Positions 16,176 through 25,347 of a stretch of DNA of 64,000 nt are shown here, piece after piece (the stretch's first letter is position 1; the number at the start of each line of letters is the position of its first letter). The notes under the pieces are model-generated. The model searched no databases. It was not told the origin of the DNA and was given only the letters and a program-made list of their open reading frames with translations. The position numbers and the translations under genes were made by a program. The stretch comes from Pantoea sp. Cy-639 (lineage in GTDB: Bacteria; Pseudomonadota; Gammaproteobacteria; Pseudomonadales; Pseudomonadaceae). Location: the NCBI RefSeq assembly GCF_011752525.1, contig NZ_VWXI01000017.1:1-64000 (forward strand), in the 5' to 3' direction.

Positions 16176-17831
16176 ATGCTGATCCTGCTCAACCTGCTCT
16201 CGGCCGTGGCATTGCTGGTCTGGGGCACGCACATCGTGCGTACCGGCATCCTGCGCGTGTACGGTTCCAACCTGCGCCGCGTGCTCAGCCAGAACATGAA
16301 CAAGCGGCCACTGGCGTTCGTTGCCGGGATCCTGGTCACGGCCATCGTGCAGAGCAGCAACGCCACCGCCATGCTGGTCACCTCCTTCGTCGGCCAGGGG
16401 CTGATGGCCATGACCCCGGCCCTGGCGATCATGCTCGGCGCCGACGTCGGTACCGCGCTGATGGCACGGGTGCTGACCTTCGATCTGTCCTGGCTGTCGC
16501 CGTTGCTGATCTTCCTCGGCGTGATCTTCTTCCTGTCGCGCAAGCAGACCCGTGTCGGCCAGATGGGCCGGGTCGGTATCGGCCTGGGGCTGATCATCCT
16601 GGCCCTGCAACTGATCGTCCACGCCGCCGCACCGATCACCCATGCCCAAGGGGTCAAGGTGCTGTTCGCCTCGCTGACCGGCGACATCCTGCTCGACGCC
16701 CTGGTCGGCGCAGTCTTCGCCATGGTCTCCTACTCCAGCCTGGCCGCCGTGCTGCTGACCGCGACCCTGGCCGGTGCCGAGGTGATCAGCCTGCCGGTGG
16801 CCATCGGCCTGGTGGTCGGCGCCAACATCGGCAGCGGCCTGCTGGCCTTCATCAGCACCAACATGCAGAACACCGCGGGCCGGCGCGTGGCCTTGGGCAG
16901 CCTGCTGTACAAGCTGATCGGGCTGTTGCTGGTCATTCCCGTGCTGCACCCGCTGGTGGAATGGATGGACAGCCTGAGCTTCAGCCCGCAGGAGCTGGTG
17001 ATCGGCTTCCACCTGCTCTACAACACCCTGCGCTGCCTGATCATGCTGCCCACCGTGACCTACATGGGCCGGTTGTGCGACACCCTGCTGCCGGACCGCG
17101 AGAACGGCAACGGCCAGATCAAGCCGCGTCACCTGGACGCCTCCGCCCTGGCCACCCCCAGCCTGGCCCTGGCCAACGCCGCCCGCGAGACCCTGCGTCT
17201 GGGCGATATCGTCGACAGCCTGCTCGATGCCATGCTCAATGCCCTGCGCGGCACGCAGACGGCCATGCCCCAGCAAGTCCGGGCACTGGGCGAGGATGCC
17301 GAGGCCCTGTACAGCGCGATCAAGCTGTACCTGGCCCAGATGCCCCGGGAGGACCTGAGCGAGCCGGAAAACCGGCGCTGGGCCGAGATCATCGAACTGG
17401 CGATCAACCTCAAGCTGGCCTGCGACCTCATCGAGCGCATGCTGCGCAAGGTCCAGCAGCAGAAGACCTCGCAGCGCCGCGAGTTCTCCCAGGTCGGCCT
17501 GGAGGAACTGACCGGTCTGCAGGAGCAACTGCTGTCCAACCTGCGCCTGGGGCTGTCGGTGTTCCTCAGCGCCGACCCCGAGAGCGCGCGCCTGCTGCTG
17601 CGCGAGAAGCGCCGTTTCCGCGCCCAGGAACGGCGCCTGGCGCATGCCCATGTCAGTCGCCTGCAACGCAAGGTGGTGCAGAGCATCGAGACCAGTTCGC
17701 TGCACCTGGAGCTCATCGCCGACATGAAACGGTTGAACTCTTTGTTCTGCAGCAGTGCCTATGTGGTACTGGGCGGCAGCGATACCGGCGGACTGATGCT
17801 CGACGGTGAGCCCGACCAAGCCCTGTCCTGA
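16176..17831 (+). CDS. Na+/phosphate cotransporter family protein (NptA/PNaS) with C-terminal PhoU-like helices
   Basis: A 551-residue protein. The first 310 or so residues contain the two Na/Pi repeats with QSSNATAMLVTSF (about 61-73) and paired GADVGTALMA / GANIGSGLLAF motifs in membrane helices. The C-terminal part (about 330-540) is soluble and helical, resembling a PhoU domain (LANAARETLRLGDIVDSLLD and a later amphipathic repeat). It probably takes up phosphate with sodium. The ATG at 16176 starts directly at the first hydrophobic helix; the ATG at 16143 would add 11 polar residues. Confidence 0.9.
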   Translation: MLILLNLLSAVALLVWGTHIVRTGILRVYGSNLRRVLSQNMNKRPLAFVAGILVTAIVQSSNATAMLVTSFVGQGLMAMTPALAIMLGADVGTALMARVLTFDLSWLSPLLIFLGVIFFLSRKQTRVGQMGRVGIGLGLIILALQLIVHAAAPITHAQGVKVLFASLTGDILLDALVGAVFAMVSYSSLAAVLLTATLAGAEVISLPVAIGLVVGANIGSGLLAFISTNMQNTAGRRVALGSLLYKLIGLLLVIPVLHPLVEWMDSLSFSPQELVIGFHLLYNTLRCLIMLPTVTYMGRLCDTLLPDRENGNGQIKPRHLDASALATPSLALANAARETLRLGDIVDSLLDAMLNALRGTQTAMPQQVRALGEDAEALYSAIKLYLAQMPREDLSEPENRRWAEIIELAINLKLACDLIERMLRKVQQQKTSQRREFSQVGLEELTGLQEQLLSNLRLGLSVFLSADPESARLLLREKRRFRAQERRLAHAHVSRLQRKVVQSIETSSLHLELIADMKRLNSLFCSSAYVVLGGSDTGGLMLDGEPDQALS

Positions 17832-17862
17832 ACCCTGACACCCCGGAGACCGAAGCCCGCCC

Positions 17863-19269
17863 ATGCGTCGCCTGATGTTCGTCTGCCTGCTGATCTGCAG
17901 CCTGCCCGCCCTTGCCCTCGATCGCTCGCGGGTCGAGGGCTACCTGTTGCCCAACGGCCTGCAGGTGATCCTCAAGTCCGGTTACGAACGCGACCATGTA
18001 TCGATCCGCCTGGTGGTCGGCGTCGGCCTCGACGACTTCGACTGCGACCAGCGCGAACTGCCGCACCTGCTCGAGCACCTGCTGTTCAGCGGCATCGATG
18101 AAACCGGCGAGGGCGGCCTGGAGGAGCGCCTGCAGTCTCTGGGCGGCGAGTGGAATGCCTTCACCAGCAGCGCCGACACCACCTTCGTCATCGAGGCCCC
18201 GGCGCGCAACCAGCGCAAGGTGCTCGACCTGCTGCTGGCGCTGCTGCGCGACACCCGCATCGACGCCAAGGCCCTGGCGACGGCGAAGAAGATCATCGAG
18301 CGTGAGGACGGCGGTCACTACAGCCACTTGCAGCGCTGGCTCGACCGCCAGGACGTCGGCCATCCCGCCAGCGACCAGCTGGCGTCGGAGCTGGGCCTCA
18401 AGTGCAAGGAGCGCTCCGACCTCGACGACATGACCCTGGAGCAGGTGCAGCACCTGCGCGAGCATTGGTACGCCGCCAACAACATGAGCCTGATCATCGT
18501 CGGCGGCCTCGACCGTGTGCTGCCGGCCTATCTGGAACGCACCTTCGGCACCCTGCCATCGACCGAGCCCGAAGAGCGTCGCACCCTGGAGAGCATCACC
18601 CAGCAGGCCGAACAGCGCCGCGACCTGACCCGCGGCTGGCTGGGCGACAGCGTCAAGCTGCACTGGCTGTTCATCGAGCCAGTCCTGGACAACGGCAACG
18701 ACCAGACCCTGGAGCTGTTGTCACGCTACCTGGACTGGGCCATCTACGACCAGTTGCGCCTGCGCCACGGGCTTTCGTACGGCCCGTCGGTACTGCGCGA
18801 AAGCTTCGGCGACAGCGGCCTGCTCAGCCTCAACGCCGACCTTGAGCGCCAGGACATCGATACCGCCGTGAACGTGCTCGAACAACTGTTCGACCATCTG
18901 CGCAAGCACGGCCTGGACCCGGACACCTTCGCCCGCATCAAGGACGCGGCAATCGCCCGCGAGAACTGGAGCACCCAGGGCAACACGGCGCTGGCCGACT
19001 ACTACTGGGGGGCGCTCAACGACTACGAAGACGGACATTTCGCCGATCCGGTGGGCAAGCTGCGCCAGGTCAGCCTGAAGGAAGCCGATGCGGCATTGCG
19101 CGAACTGCTCAAGGAGCCGGGCTACCTGCGCATCGAGAAGCCATTGCTGGGTTATGACGAGCTCTATGGGCTGGTAGCGTTGCTGCTGGCGCTGATCTTC
19201 GCCGCCGGGCTGATCCGCCGGCGTCGCCATTCAGAGAGCAGGCCCAGCGGCGCTACACGGGAGCGATGA
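17863..19269 (+). CDS. M16-family (insulinase/pitrilysin-like) zinc peptidase, membrane-anchored
   Basis: A 468-residue protein with a signal peptide (1-19) and an inverted zinc motif HLLEH (H68, E71, H72). A distal acidic ligand candidate is E146 or E148 in IIEREDGG, matching the HXXEH-X(about 75)-E pattern. A C-terminal membrane helix (about 430-450, VALLLALIFAAGLI) is followed by RRRR, so the peptidase is probably periplasmic and anchored to the inner membrane. The second M16 half-domain lacks the motif, as usual. It lies 31 bases after the phosphate transporter gene, possibly in one transcript. Confidence 0.9.
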   Translation: MRRLMFVCLLICSLPALALDRSRVEGYLLPNGLQVILKSGYERDHVSIRLVVGVGLDDFDCDQRELPHLLEHLLFSGIDETGEGGLEERLQSLGGEWNAFTSSADTTFVIEAPARNQRKVLDLLLALLRDTRIDAKALATAKKIIEREDGGHYSHLQRWLDRQDVGHPASDQLASELGLKCKERSDLDDMTLEQVQHLREHWYAANNMSLIIVGGLDRVLPAYLERTFGTLPSTEPEERRTLESITQQAEQRRDLTRGWLGDSVKLHWLFIEPVLDNGNDQTLELLSRYLDWAIYDQLRLRHGLSYGPSVLRESFGDSGLLSLNADLERQDIDTAVNVLEQLFDHLRKHGLDPDTFARIKDAAIARENWSTQGNTALADYYWGALNDYEDGHFADPVGKLRQVSLKEADAALRELLKEPGYLRIEKPLLGYDELYGLVALLLALIFAAGLIRRRRHSESRPSGATRER

Positions 19270-19300
19270 TTCGGCGGTATCCTGTAGGCCTTTCGCCAGC

Positions 19301-19335
19301 GCTCATCGCGGGACCGGGCCGGTCCCGCGATGAGC
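19301..19335. repeat. Extragenic palindrome (15-bp perfect stem)
   Basis: GCTCATCGCGGGACC and GGTCCCGCGATGAGC are perfect complements around GGGCC. It lies between the M16 peptidase and the next gene and resembles a P. putida REP-type element rather than a terminator, having no U-tract. Confidence 0.7.
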
Positions 19336-19371
19336 CGGTACAGCCATCCACCGCTCCCTGTTGCCTGCCTA

Positions 19372-20394
19372 ATGCCCCCAATACCCAACTTCGTCCTGCG
19401 CCTGATCGAACTGCTCAAGCGCTACCCCGGCGTCATCGCGCTCTATGGCTTCCTCTCGGGGATCGCCAGCTTCATTCTGGTCGACCGCCAGGCCGGGCTG
19501 GCCAGCTGGATCGCCATCGTGATGCTGGTCAGCTGGGTCTGGCTGATGCTGGAGAACACCCTCACCGAGCTGTTCGCCCGCACCTTCAAGCGCGAAATCC
19601 CCCAGCCGCTGCTGCGCTACGCGACCCAGTTGATCCACCAGGAAAGCCTGTTCTTCGTCCTGCCGTTCTTCTTCATCACCACCACCTGGAACAGCGGCCA
19701 GCTGGTATTCACCGGCCTGCTCGGCGCCGCCGGCCTGATCGCCATCGTCGATCCGCTGTACTACAAGTGGCTGGCGCCGCGACGCTGGCTGTTCCTCGCC
19801 CTGCACACCCTGACCCTGTTCGCCGCGATGCTCACGGCGCTGCCGATCATCCTCCACCTGACCACCGCGCAGAGCTACAAGCTGGCGCTGGTCGCCGCCA
19901 TGCTGCTGTCGTTCCCAAGCCTGGCCAGCAGTTTCCCGATCAACAACTGGCGACGCGGCGTGGCCCTGGTGCTGGTGACCCTGGCAGTGGGCGCCGGCGG
20001 CTGGCTGCTGCGCTCCTGGGTACCGCCGGCGACCTTGTGGCTGACCGAGGTGGCAGTCAGCACCGAGGTGCAGAACCGCCAGCCAGGCGCTTCGCTGGAG
20101 GAAATCCCGGCCAGCCGCATCCGCGGCAGTGGTCTTTACGCCTACACCGCGATCAACGCGCCGCGAGGCCTGGACGAGCGCATCTACCATGTGTGGCAAC
20201 TGGACGGCAAAGAGGTGGATCGCATCGCCCTAGATATCCATGGGGGGCGCAAGGAGGGCTACCGGGCCTGGACCCACAAGCAGAACTTCCCGCCCAACCC
20301 GGTGGGCAAGTGGCAGGTGCGGGTGCTGACCGAGGACGGGCAGGTGATCGGCGTGCTGCGCTTCAAGGTGGTCGACGACGCCCCGGCCGCTTGA
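19372..20394 (+). CDS. DUF5924 membrane protein with C-terminal DUF2914 domain
   Basis: A 340-residue protein. Six or seven membrane helices occupy about residues 15-215. A soluble C-terminal domain follows (about 225-335), with VYHVW-like WQLDGKEVDRIALDI and GKWQVRVLTEDGQVIG, typical of DUF2914 (a beta-sandwich fused to many membrane proteins). Function is unknown. The ATG at 19372 is preferred because the in-frame ATG at 19330 falls inside an extragenic palindrome. Family assignment is from recognised sequence features and is moderately sure. Confidence 0.75.
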   Translation: MPPIPNFVLRLIELLKRYPGVIALYGFLSGIASFILVDRQAGLASWIAIVMLVSWVWLMLENTLTELFARTFKREIPQPLLRYATQLIHQESLFFVLPFFFITTTWNSGQLVFTGLLGAAGLIAIVDPLYYKWLAPRRWLFLALHTLTLFAAMLTALPIILHLTTAQSYKLALVAAMLLSFPSLASSFPINNWRRGVALVLVTLAVGAGGWLLRSWVPPATLWLTEVAVSTEVQNRQPGASLEEIPASRIRGSGLYAYTAINAPRGLDERIYHVWQLDGKEVDRIALDIHGGRKEGYRAWTHKQNFPPNPVGKWQVRVLTEDGQVIGVLRFKVVDDAPAA

Positions 20395-20472
20395 GGCAAT
20401 CGCGGGGCATTTTCAACAAACCCCGCCCGGTCCACTGCGCTATGATCTGACTCGCCGCCCTCTGTCAGAAGC

Positions 20473-21606
20473 ATGGAGCCTATGACCGCCCCGAGCGCCA
20501 CCCTGGATACCCAGCCGCAACCCAGTCGCCTGCACATCGTCGGCGACTGGACCCTGGCCCACTATGCCGAGCTGAAGCGCGCGTGCGAGCAACTGCGCAC
20601 CCAGTATGGCGACGACACCGTCGTCGACCTCAGCCAACTGGGCCGCCTGGACACCGCCGGCGCCTCGCTGCTGGCCGAGCTGCTCGGCGCCGAGCGCCTG
20701 TCGCACTGCACCGGGCAACTGCCCGAGGCCAGCCAGGCCCTGCTCAAGAACGTGTACTGCTCGGTGCAGGACTACTGCATCCCGCTCAAGCAGCCGGAGC
20801 GCCCGGTGCTGCTCCTGCTGCTGGCACGGATCGGTTGCTCGGTCGATACCCTCTGGCAGGACACCAAGCAGGTCCTGGGCTTCATCGGCCTGATCCTCGA
20901 AACCCTGCTGCTGCGCCTGTTCCAGCCTCATCGCTGGCGCGTCACACCGGTGGTCTCCCATCTCGAGCAGACCGGCCTGGATGCCGCACCGATCGTGGCC
21001 TTGCTGACCTTCCTGGTGGGCGCGGTGGTGGCCTTCCTCGGCGCCACGGTGCTGGCCGATTTCGGCGCAACGGTCTTCACCGTCGATCTGGTGGCGTTCT
21101 CGTTCCTGCGCGAGTTCGCCGTGCTGCTGACCGCCATCCTCATGGCCGGCCGCACCGCCAGTGCCTTCACCGCGCAGATCGGCTCGATGAAGGCCAACGA
21201 AGAGATCGACGCCATCCGCACCCTGGGCCTGAACCCCATCGAACTGCTGGTGGTGCCACGGGTGCTGGCACTGCTGATCGCCCTGCCGCTGCTGACTTTC
21301 GTCGCGATGATCTGCGGCATGGTCGGCGGCGCGGTGGTCTGCGCGCTCACCCTGGACATCTCGCCAGCGATGTTCCTTTCGCTGCTGCAGAGCGACATCG
21401 GCGTGCAGCACTTCCTGGTAGGCCTGGCCAAGGCACCGTTCTTCGCCTTCCTGATCGCCGCCATCGGCTGCCTGGAAGGCTTCAAGGTCAGCGGCAGCGC
21501 CGAATCGGTCGGCGCCCATACCACCTCGGCGGTGGTGCAATCGATCTTCGTGGTCATCGTGCTCGATGCCGTGGCCGCGCTGTTCTTCATGGAGATGGGC
21601 TGGTGA
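20473..21606 (+). CDS. MlaE-family lipid ABC transporter permease with N-terminal STAS domain
   Basis: A 377-residue protein. Residues about 15-105 form a STAS-like domain (VVDLSQLGRLDTAGASLLAELL, a MlaB-type fold), and residues about 115-375 are the MlaE/YrbE permease with LREFAVLLTAILMAGRTASAFTAQIGSMKANEEIDAI (about 213-250). In the Mla system MlaB and MlaE are separate proteins; here they are fused. It is first in a four-gene operon with an ATPase, an MCE protein and a lipoprotein. Alternative start: ATG 20482. Confidence 0.92.
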   Translation: MEPMTAPSATLDTQPQPSRLHIVGDWTLAHYAELKRACEQLRTQYGDDTVVDLSQLGRLDTAGASLLAELLGAERLSHCTGQLPEASQALLKNVYCSVQDYCIPLKQPERPVLLLLLARIGCSVDTLWQDTKQVLGFIGLILETLLLRLFQPHRWRVTPVVSHLEQTGLDAAPIVALLTFLVGAVVAFLGATVLADFGATVFTVDLVAFSFLREFAVLLTAILMAGRTASAFTAQIGSMKANEEIDAIRTLGLNPIELLVVPRVLALLIALPLLTFVAMICGMVGGAVVCALTLDISPAMFLSLLQSDIGVQHFLVGLAKAPFFAFLIAAIGCLEGFKVSGSAESVGAHTTSAVVQSIFVVIVLDAVAALFFMEMGW

Positions 21607-22394
21607 GCGGACGCGAGGCAGTCATCGAGGCGCGGGGCATCTGCAACCGGTTCGGTAGCCAGAGCGTGCACGAGAACCTCGACCTGGACCTGTACCGCGG
21701 CGAGATCCTCGCCGTGGTCGGCGGTTCGGGCAGCGGCAAGTCGGTGCTGCTGCGCAGCATCGTCGGCCTGCGTCGGCCCAACGAGGGCACGGTGAGGGTG
21801 TTCGGCGAGGACCTGGCCACGGCCAGTGAAACGCAGCGCTCGCTGCTCGAACGACGCTTCGGCGTGTTGTTCCAGAAGGGCGCGCTGTTCTCGTCGCTGA
21901 CCGTCACCGAGAACGTCGCCCTGCCTCTGATCGAGCACGCCGGGCTGTCGCGGGCCGATGCCGAGCACCTGGCGGGGGTCAAGCTGGCCCTGGCCGGCCT
22001 GCCGATCAGCGCCGCCGACAAGTACCCGGCCTCGCTGTCCGGCGGCATGATCAAGCGCGCCGCCCTGGCCCGCGCACTGGCCCTGGACCCGGACATCCTG
22101 TTTCTCGACGAACCCACCGCTGGCCTCGATCCGATCGGCGCCGCCGCCTTCGACCAGTTGATCCTCACCCTGCGCGATGCCCTGGGCCTCTCGGTGTTCC
22201 TGATCACCCACGACCTCGACACCCTCTACACCATCACCGACCGGATCGCGGTACTGTCGCAGAAAAAGGTACTGGTGGCCGGCCCGCTGAGCGAAGTCGA
22301 GAACACCGACGATCCCTGGATCCACGAATACTTTCACGGCCCGCGCGGCCGGGCGGCCGAAGACGCCGCCCTGCGCGCCCGCCAGGAGCGCTGA
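21603..22394 (+). CDS. ABC transporter ATP-binding protein (MlaF-like)
   Basis: A 263-residue ATPase partnering the MlaE-type permease. It has Walker A GGSGSGKS (about 40-47), signature LSGGMIKR with the glycine-methionine typical of MlaF, Walker B ILFLDEP, and the switch histidine in ITHD. It starts with GTG 21603, overlapping the permease stop (GTGA). It should power phospholipid or related lipid movement between inner membrane and periplasm. Confidence 0.93.
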   Translation: MSGREAVIEARGICNRFGSQSVHENLDLDLYRGEILAVVGGSGSGKSVLLRSIVGLRRPNEGTVRVFGEDLATASETQRSLLERRFGVLFQKGALFSSLTVTENVALPLIEHAGLSRADAEHLAGVKLALAGLPISAADKYPASLSGGMIKRAALARALALDPDILFLDEPTAGLDPIGAAAFDQLILTLRDALGLSVFLITHDLDTLYTITDRIAVLSQKKVLVAGPLSEVENTDDPWIHEYFHGPRGRAAEDAALRARQER

Positions 22395-22397
22395 ACG

Positions 22398-23336
22398 ATG
22401 GAAACCCGAGCTCATCATGTCCTGATTGGCCTGGTCACCGTGCTGGTGGTGGCCGGTGCCATGCTGTTCGGCCTGTGGCTGACCAAGTCCAGCGTCGACA
22501 ACGCGTTCAAGGACTACGAAGTGGTGTTCAACGAGGCCGTCTCGGGGCTGTCCCGCGGCAGCCCGGTGCAGTACAACGGCATCAAGGTCGGCGACGTCAG
22601 CAGCCTGCGCCTGGACCCCAAGGACCCGCGCCGGGTGCTGGCTCGCGTGCGCCTGAGCGGCGACACCCCGGTCAAGGAAGACACCCAGGCCAAGCTGACG
22701 CTGGCCGGGGTCACCGGCAACGCGTTCATCCAGCTCAGCAGTGGCACCCCGCAGAGTCCGGAACTCAAGGGCAAGGATGGCAAGCTGCCGGTGATCGTCG
22801 CCTCGCCTTCGCCGATCTCGCGGCTGCTCAACGACAGCAGCGACCTGGTCACCAACATCAACATGCTGTTGCACAACGCCAACCAGATGTTCTCCGAAAG
22901 CAACATCGAGCACCTGAGCAACACCCTGGCCAACCTCGACCAGACCACCGGCGCCTTCGCCAACCAGAAGGGTGGCATCAGCGATGCCATCGCCCAACTG
23001 GCCCAGGTCGGCCGCCAGGCCAACGCCACCCTGGCCGAGACCCAGGCACTGATGCGCAATGCCAACGGCCTGCTCGGCAACCAGGGCAAGCAGGCTATCG
23101 GCAGCGCCGAGCAGGCCATGCAGTCGCTGGCCGAAAGCACCGCCACCATCAATAGCCTGCTCAAGGACAACCGCCAATCCCTCGACGATGGCGCCCAAGG
23201 CTTGAACCAGCTCGCCCCGGCCATCCGCGAGCTGCGCGAGACGCTCAATTCCCTCAAGGGCATTTCCCGGCGTCTGGAGGCAGACCCGAGCGGCTACCTG
23301 CTCGGTCGCGACAACAACAAGGAGTTCCAGCCATGA
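22398..23336 (+). CDS. MCE/MlaD-domain protein (lipid transport)
   Basis: A 312-residue protein with one N-terminal membrane helix (about 8-28) and a single MCE domain (about 38-118, with VSGLSRGSPVQYNGIKVGDV). A long coiled-coil-forming helical region runs from about 130 to 295. MCE proteins bind lipids in the periplasm and form hexameric rings. The gene starts 4 bases after the ATPase stop and its own stop overlaps the following lipoprotein gene (ATGA). Confidence 0.93.
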   Translation: METRAHHVLIGLVTVLVVAGAMLFGLWLTKSSVDNAFKDYEVVFNEAVSGLSRGSPVQYNGIKVGDVSSLRLDPKDPRRVLARVRLSGDTPVKEDTQAKLTLAGVTGNAFIQLSSGTPQSPELKGKDGKLPVIVASPSPISRLLNDSSDLVTNINMLLHNANQMFSESNIEHLSNTLANLDQTTGAFANQKGGISDAIAQLAQVGRQANATLAETQALMRNANGLLGNQGKQAIGSAEQAMQSLAESTATINSLLKDNRQSLDDGAQGLNQLAPAIRELRETLNSLKGISRRLEADPSGYLLGRDNNKEFQP

Positions 23337-23956
23337 TCCGTTCGTTGCGCCTGGCCCTGCTGGCCGCCGCCCTGGGCCTGGTCTCGGCCTGCTCGATCCT
23401 GCCGCAGAGCGCGCCTGTGGATATCTACCGCCTGCCAGTCAACCAGGCGCCGGGCAAAGGCACGGCAGTGGACTGGTCGCTGCGCCTGAACAAGCCCCTG
23501 GCCAGCGATGCGCTGGGCGGCCCGCGCATCGCGGTGATTCCCCAGGGTGACGTGATCAGCAGCTACAAGGGTGCGCGCTGGAGCGACCCGGTGCCGCTGC
23601 TGCTGCGCAACCGCCTGCTCGACGGTTTCCAGCGTGATGGCCGGGTACCGCGCCTGAGCGCCGACGACAGCAACCTGCAGGCCGACTACGAACTCGGCGG
23701 CGAGCTGCAGGCGTTCCAGAGCGAGTACCGCTCAGGCCACCAGGTCGAAGTGGTGATCCGCTACGACGCGCGGCTGGTGCAAGGCCGCAGCCAGCGCATC
23801 CTGGCCAGCAAGCGTTTCGAGGTGCGCCAGCCACTGGGCGAGCAGACAGTACCGGCGGTGGTCGCCGGCTTCGGCACGGCCAGCGACCAGTTGGCACGCC
23901 AGGTGATCGACTGGACCGTGGGCCAGGCCGGTCGGGCTCAGGCGAAGAACCAGTAG
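23333..23956 (+). CDS. PqiC/ABC-type transport auxiliary lipoprotein
   Basis: A 207-residue lipoprotein. The lipobox is LVSAC with C20 as the lipidated residue. It matches the PqiC/YmbA (DUF330/ABC_trans_aux) family: VDIYRLP near the N-terminus, then RIAVIPQGDVISSYKGARWSDPVPLLLRNRLLDGF. It likely receives the MCE tunnel at the outer membrane. Its 3' end overlaps the convergent neighbour by 19 bases. Confidence 0.9.
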   Translation: MIRSLRLALLAAALGLVSACSILPQSAPVDIYRLPVNQAPGKGTAVDWSLRLNKPLASDALGGPRIAVIPQGDVISSYKGARWSDPVPLLLRNRLLDGFQRDGRVPRLSADDSNLQADYELGGELQAFQSEYRSGHQVEVVIRYDARLVQGRSQRILASKRFEVRQPLGEQTVPAVVAGFGTASDQLARQVIDWTVGQAGRAQAKNQ

Positions 23957-25167
23957 CAGACACCGATCGCCGCAACCACCCCGGAAAATTCGGCCAGCAG
24001 TGCGCAGCCCACGGCATGGCGCACGCGCTGGATGCCCACGGCGCCGAAATACACCGCCAGCACGTAGAAGGTGGTCTCGGTACTGCCCTGGATGGTCGCC
24101 GCCACCAGCGCCGGGAAGCTGTCGACACCGTGGGTCTGCATGGTCTCGATCAACATCGCCCGCGCCGCGCTGCCGGAGAACGGCTTGACCAAGGCCGTGG
24201 GCAGGCCCTCGACGAAGCGGGTGTCCAGCCCCATCCAGCCCACTGCGTGGCGAATGCCGTCCAGCGCCAGTTCCAGGGCGCCCGAGGCGCGCAGCACGCC
24301 GACGGCCACCAGCATCGCCACCAGGTACGGCAGCAGGCTCTTGGCCACATCGAAACCTTCCTTGGCGCCCTCGACGAACGCCTCGTACACCTGCACCCGT
24401 TTCAGCGCGCCAATGACCAGGAACAGGATGATCACGCCGAACAGCGTCAGGTTGCCGAGGATCGACGACAGGCCGGCCAACGCGGCAGCCGACAGGGTAC
24501 CGAGAAACGCCATGAAGCCGCCCAGCAGCAAGGCGCCGGGAATCAGGTAGGCCAGCACAACCGGGTCCCACAGCCGCAGGCGCTGCATCACCGCCACCGA
24601 CAGCAGGCCGACCAGGGTCGAGGCACTGGTGGCCAGCAGGATCGGCAGGAACACCAGGGTCGGGTCAGTGGCGCCCTGCTGGGCGCGGTACATGAACACC
24701 GTCACCGGCAACAGGGTCAGTGACGAAGCGTTGAGCACCAGGAACAGGATCTGTGCATTGCTTGCCGTGGTGCTGCTGGGGTTGAGCTCCTGCAAGGCAC
24801 GCATGGCCTTCAGGCCGATGGGGGTGGCTGCGTTGTCCAGGCCCAGGCCGTTGGCGGCGAAGTTCATGGTGATCAGGCCCAGGGCAGGGTGGCCGGACGG
24901 CACCTCCGGCATCAGGCGGGCGAACAGCGGGCCGAGGACCTTGGCCAGCCATTCGACGATGCCGGCCTTCTCGGCGATCTTGAGAAAGCCCAGCCACAGC
25001 GTCAGGGTGCCGAACAGCAGGACCATGACCTCCACCGACAGCTTGGCCATGGCGAAGATGCTCTCGACCATCGCGGCGAAGATACCGGCGTTGCCGCCAA
25101 CCAGCCACTGGGCCAGGGCGGAGATGGCCGCCACCAGGAAAAAGCCGAGCCAGAGGCCGTTGAGCAT
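23938..25167 (-). CDS. Nucleoside-recognition (Gate/SpmA-SpmB-like) membrane protein
   Basis: A 409-residue inner-membrane protein that looks like a fusion of spore-maturation SpmA- and SpmB-type modules. Two Gate (nucleoside-recognition) domains are visible: one near residues 45-150 (FAANGLGLDNAATPIGLKAM) and another near 265-385 (KPFSGSAARAMLIE, then GSTETTFYVLAVYFGAVG). E. coli YjiH-type proteins are related. Substrate unknown. The ATG at 25167 begins directly with the first helix; a longer frame to 25305 is not membrane-like. Overlaps the convergent lipoprotein gene by 19 bases. Confidence 0.82.
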   Translation of the reverse strand: MLNGLWLGFFLVAAISALAQWLVGGNAGIFAAMVESIFAMAKLSVEVMVLLFGTLTLWLGFLKIAEKAGIVEWLAKVLGPLFARLMPEVPSGHPALGLITMNFAANGLGLDNAATPIGLKAMRALQELNPSSTTASNAQILFLVLNASSLTLLPVTVFMYRAQQGATDPTLVFLPILLATSASTLVGLLSVAVMQRLRLWDPVVLAYLIPGALLLGGFMAFLGTLSAAALAGLSSILGNLTLFGVIILFLVIGALKRVQVYEAFVEGAKEGFDVAKSLLPYLVAMLVAVGVLRASGALELALDGIRHAVGWMGLDTRFVEGLPTALVKPFSGSAARAMLIETMQTHGVDSFPALVAATIQGSTETTFYVLAVYFGAVGIQRVRHAVGCALLAEFSGVVAAIGVCYWFFA

Positions 25168-25303
25168 CCGAGAGTTCCCCCGTGAAAAGTGCCGGAATGA
25201 TAGCTGCAGGAACGGCCCTGTGTCGCGAATGGCTGGGGCCGCCATGCGGCCCTTTCGCGATGCAAGGCCGCTTCTGCAAGCGCAGGCAATGGCTCCGACA
25301 TGC

Positions 25304-25330
25304 AAAAAGCCCCGACAAGTCGGGGCTCTT
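25304..25330 (-). terminator. Rho-independent terminator after gltP
   Basis: On the minus strand AGAGCCCCGACTTGTCGGGGCTTTTT forms a 7-8-bp GC-rich stem with a T-tract, 17 bases beyond the gltP stop. Confidence 0.85.
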
Positions 25331-25347
25331 CGATTCAGCTCAAGGCC

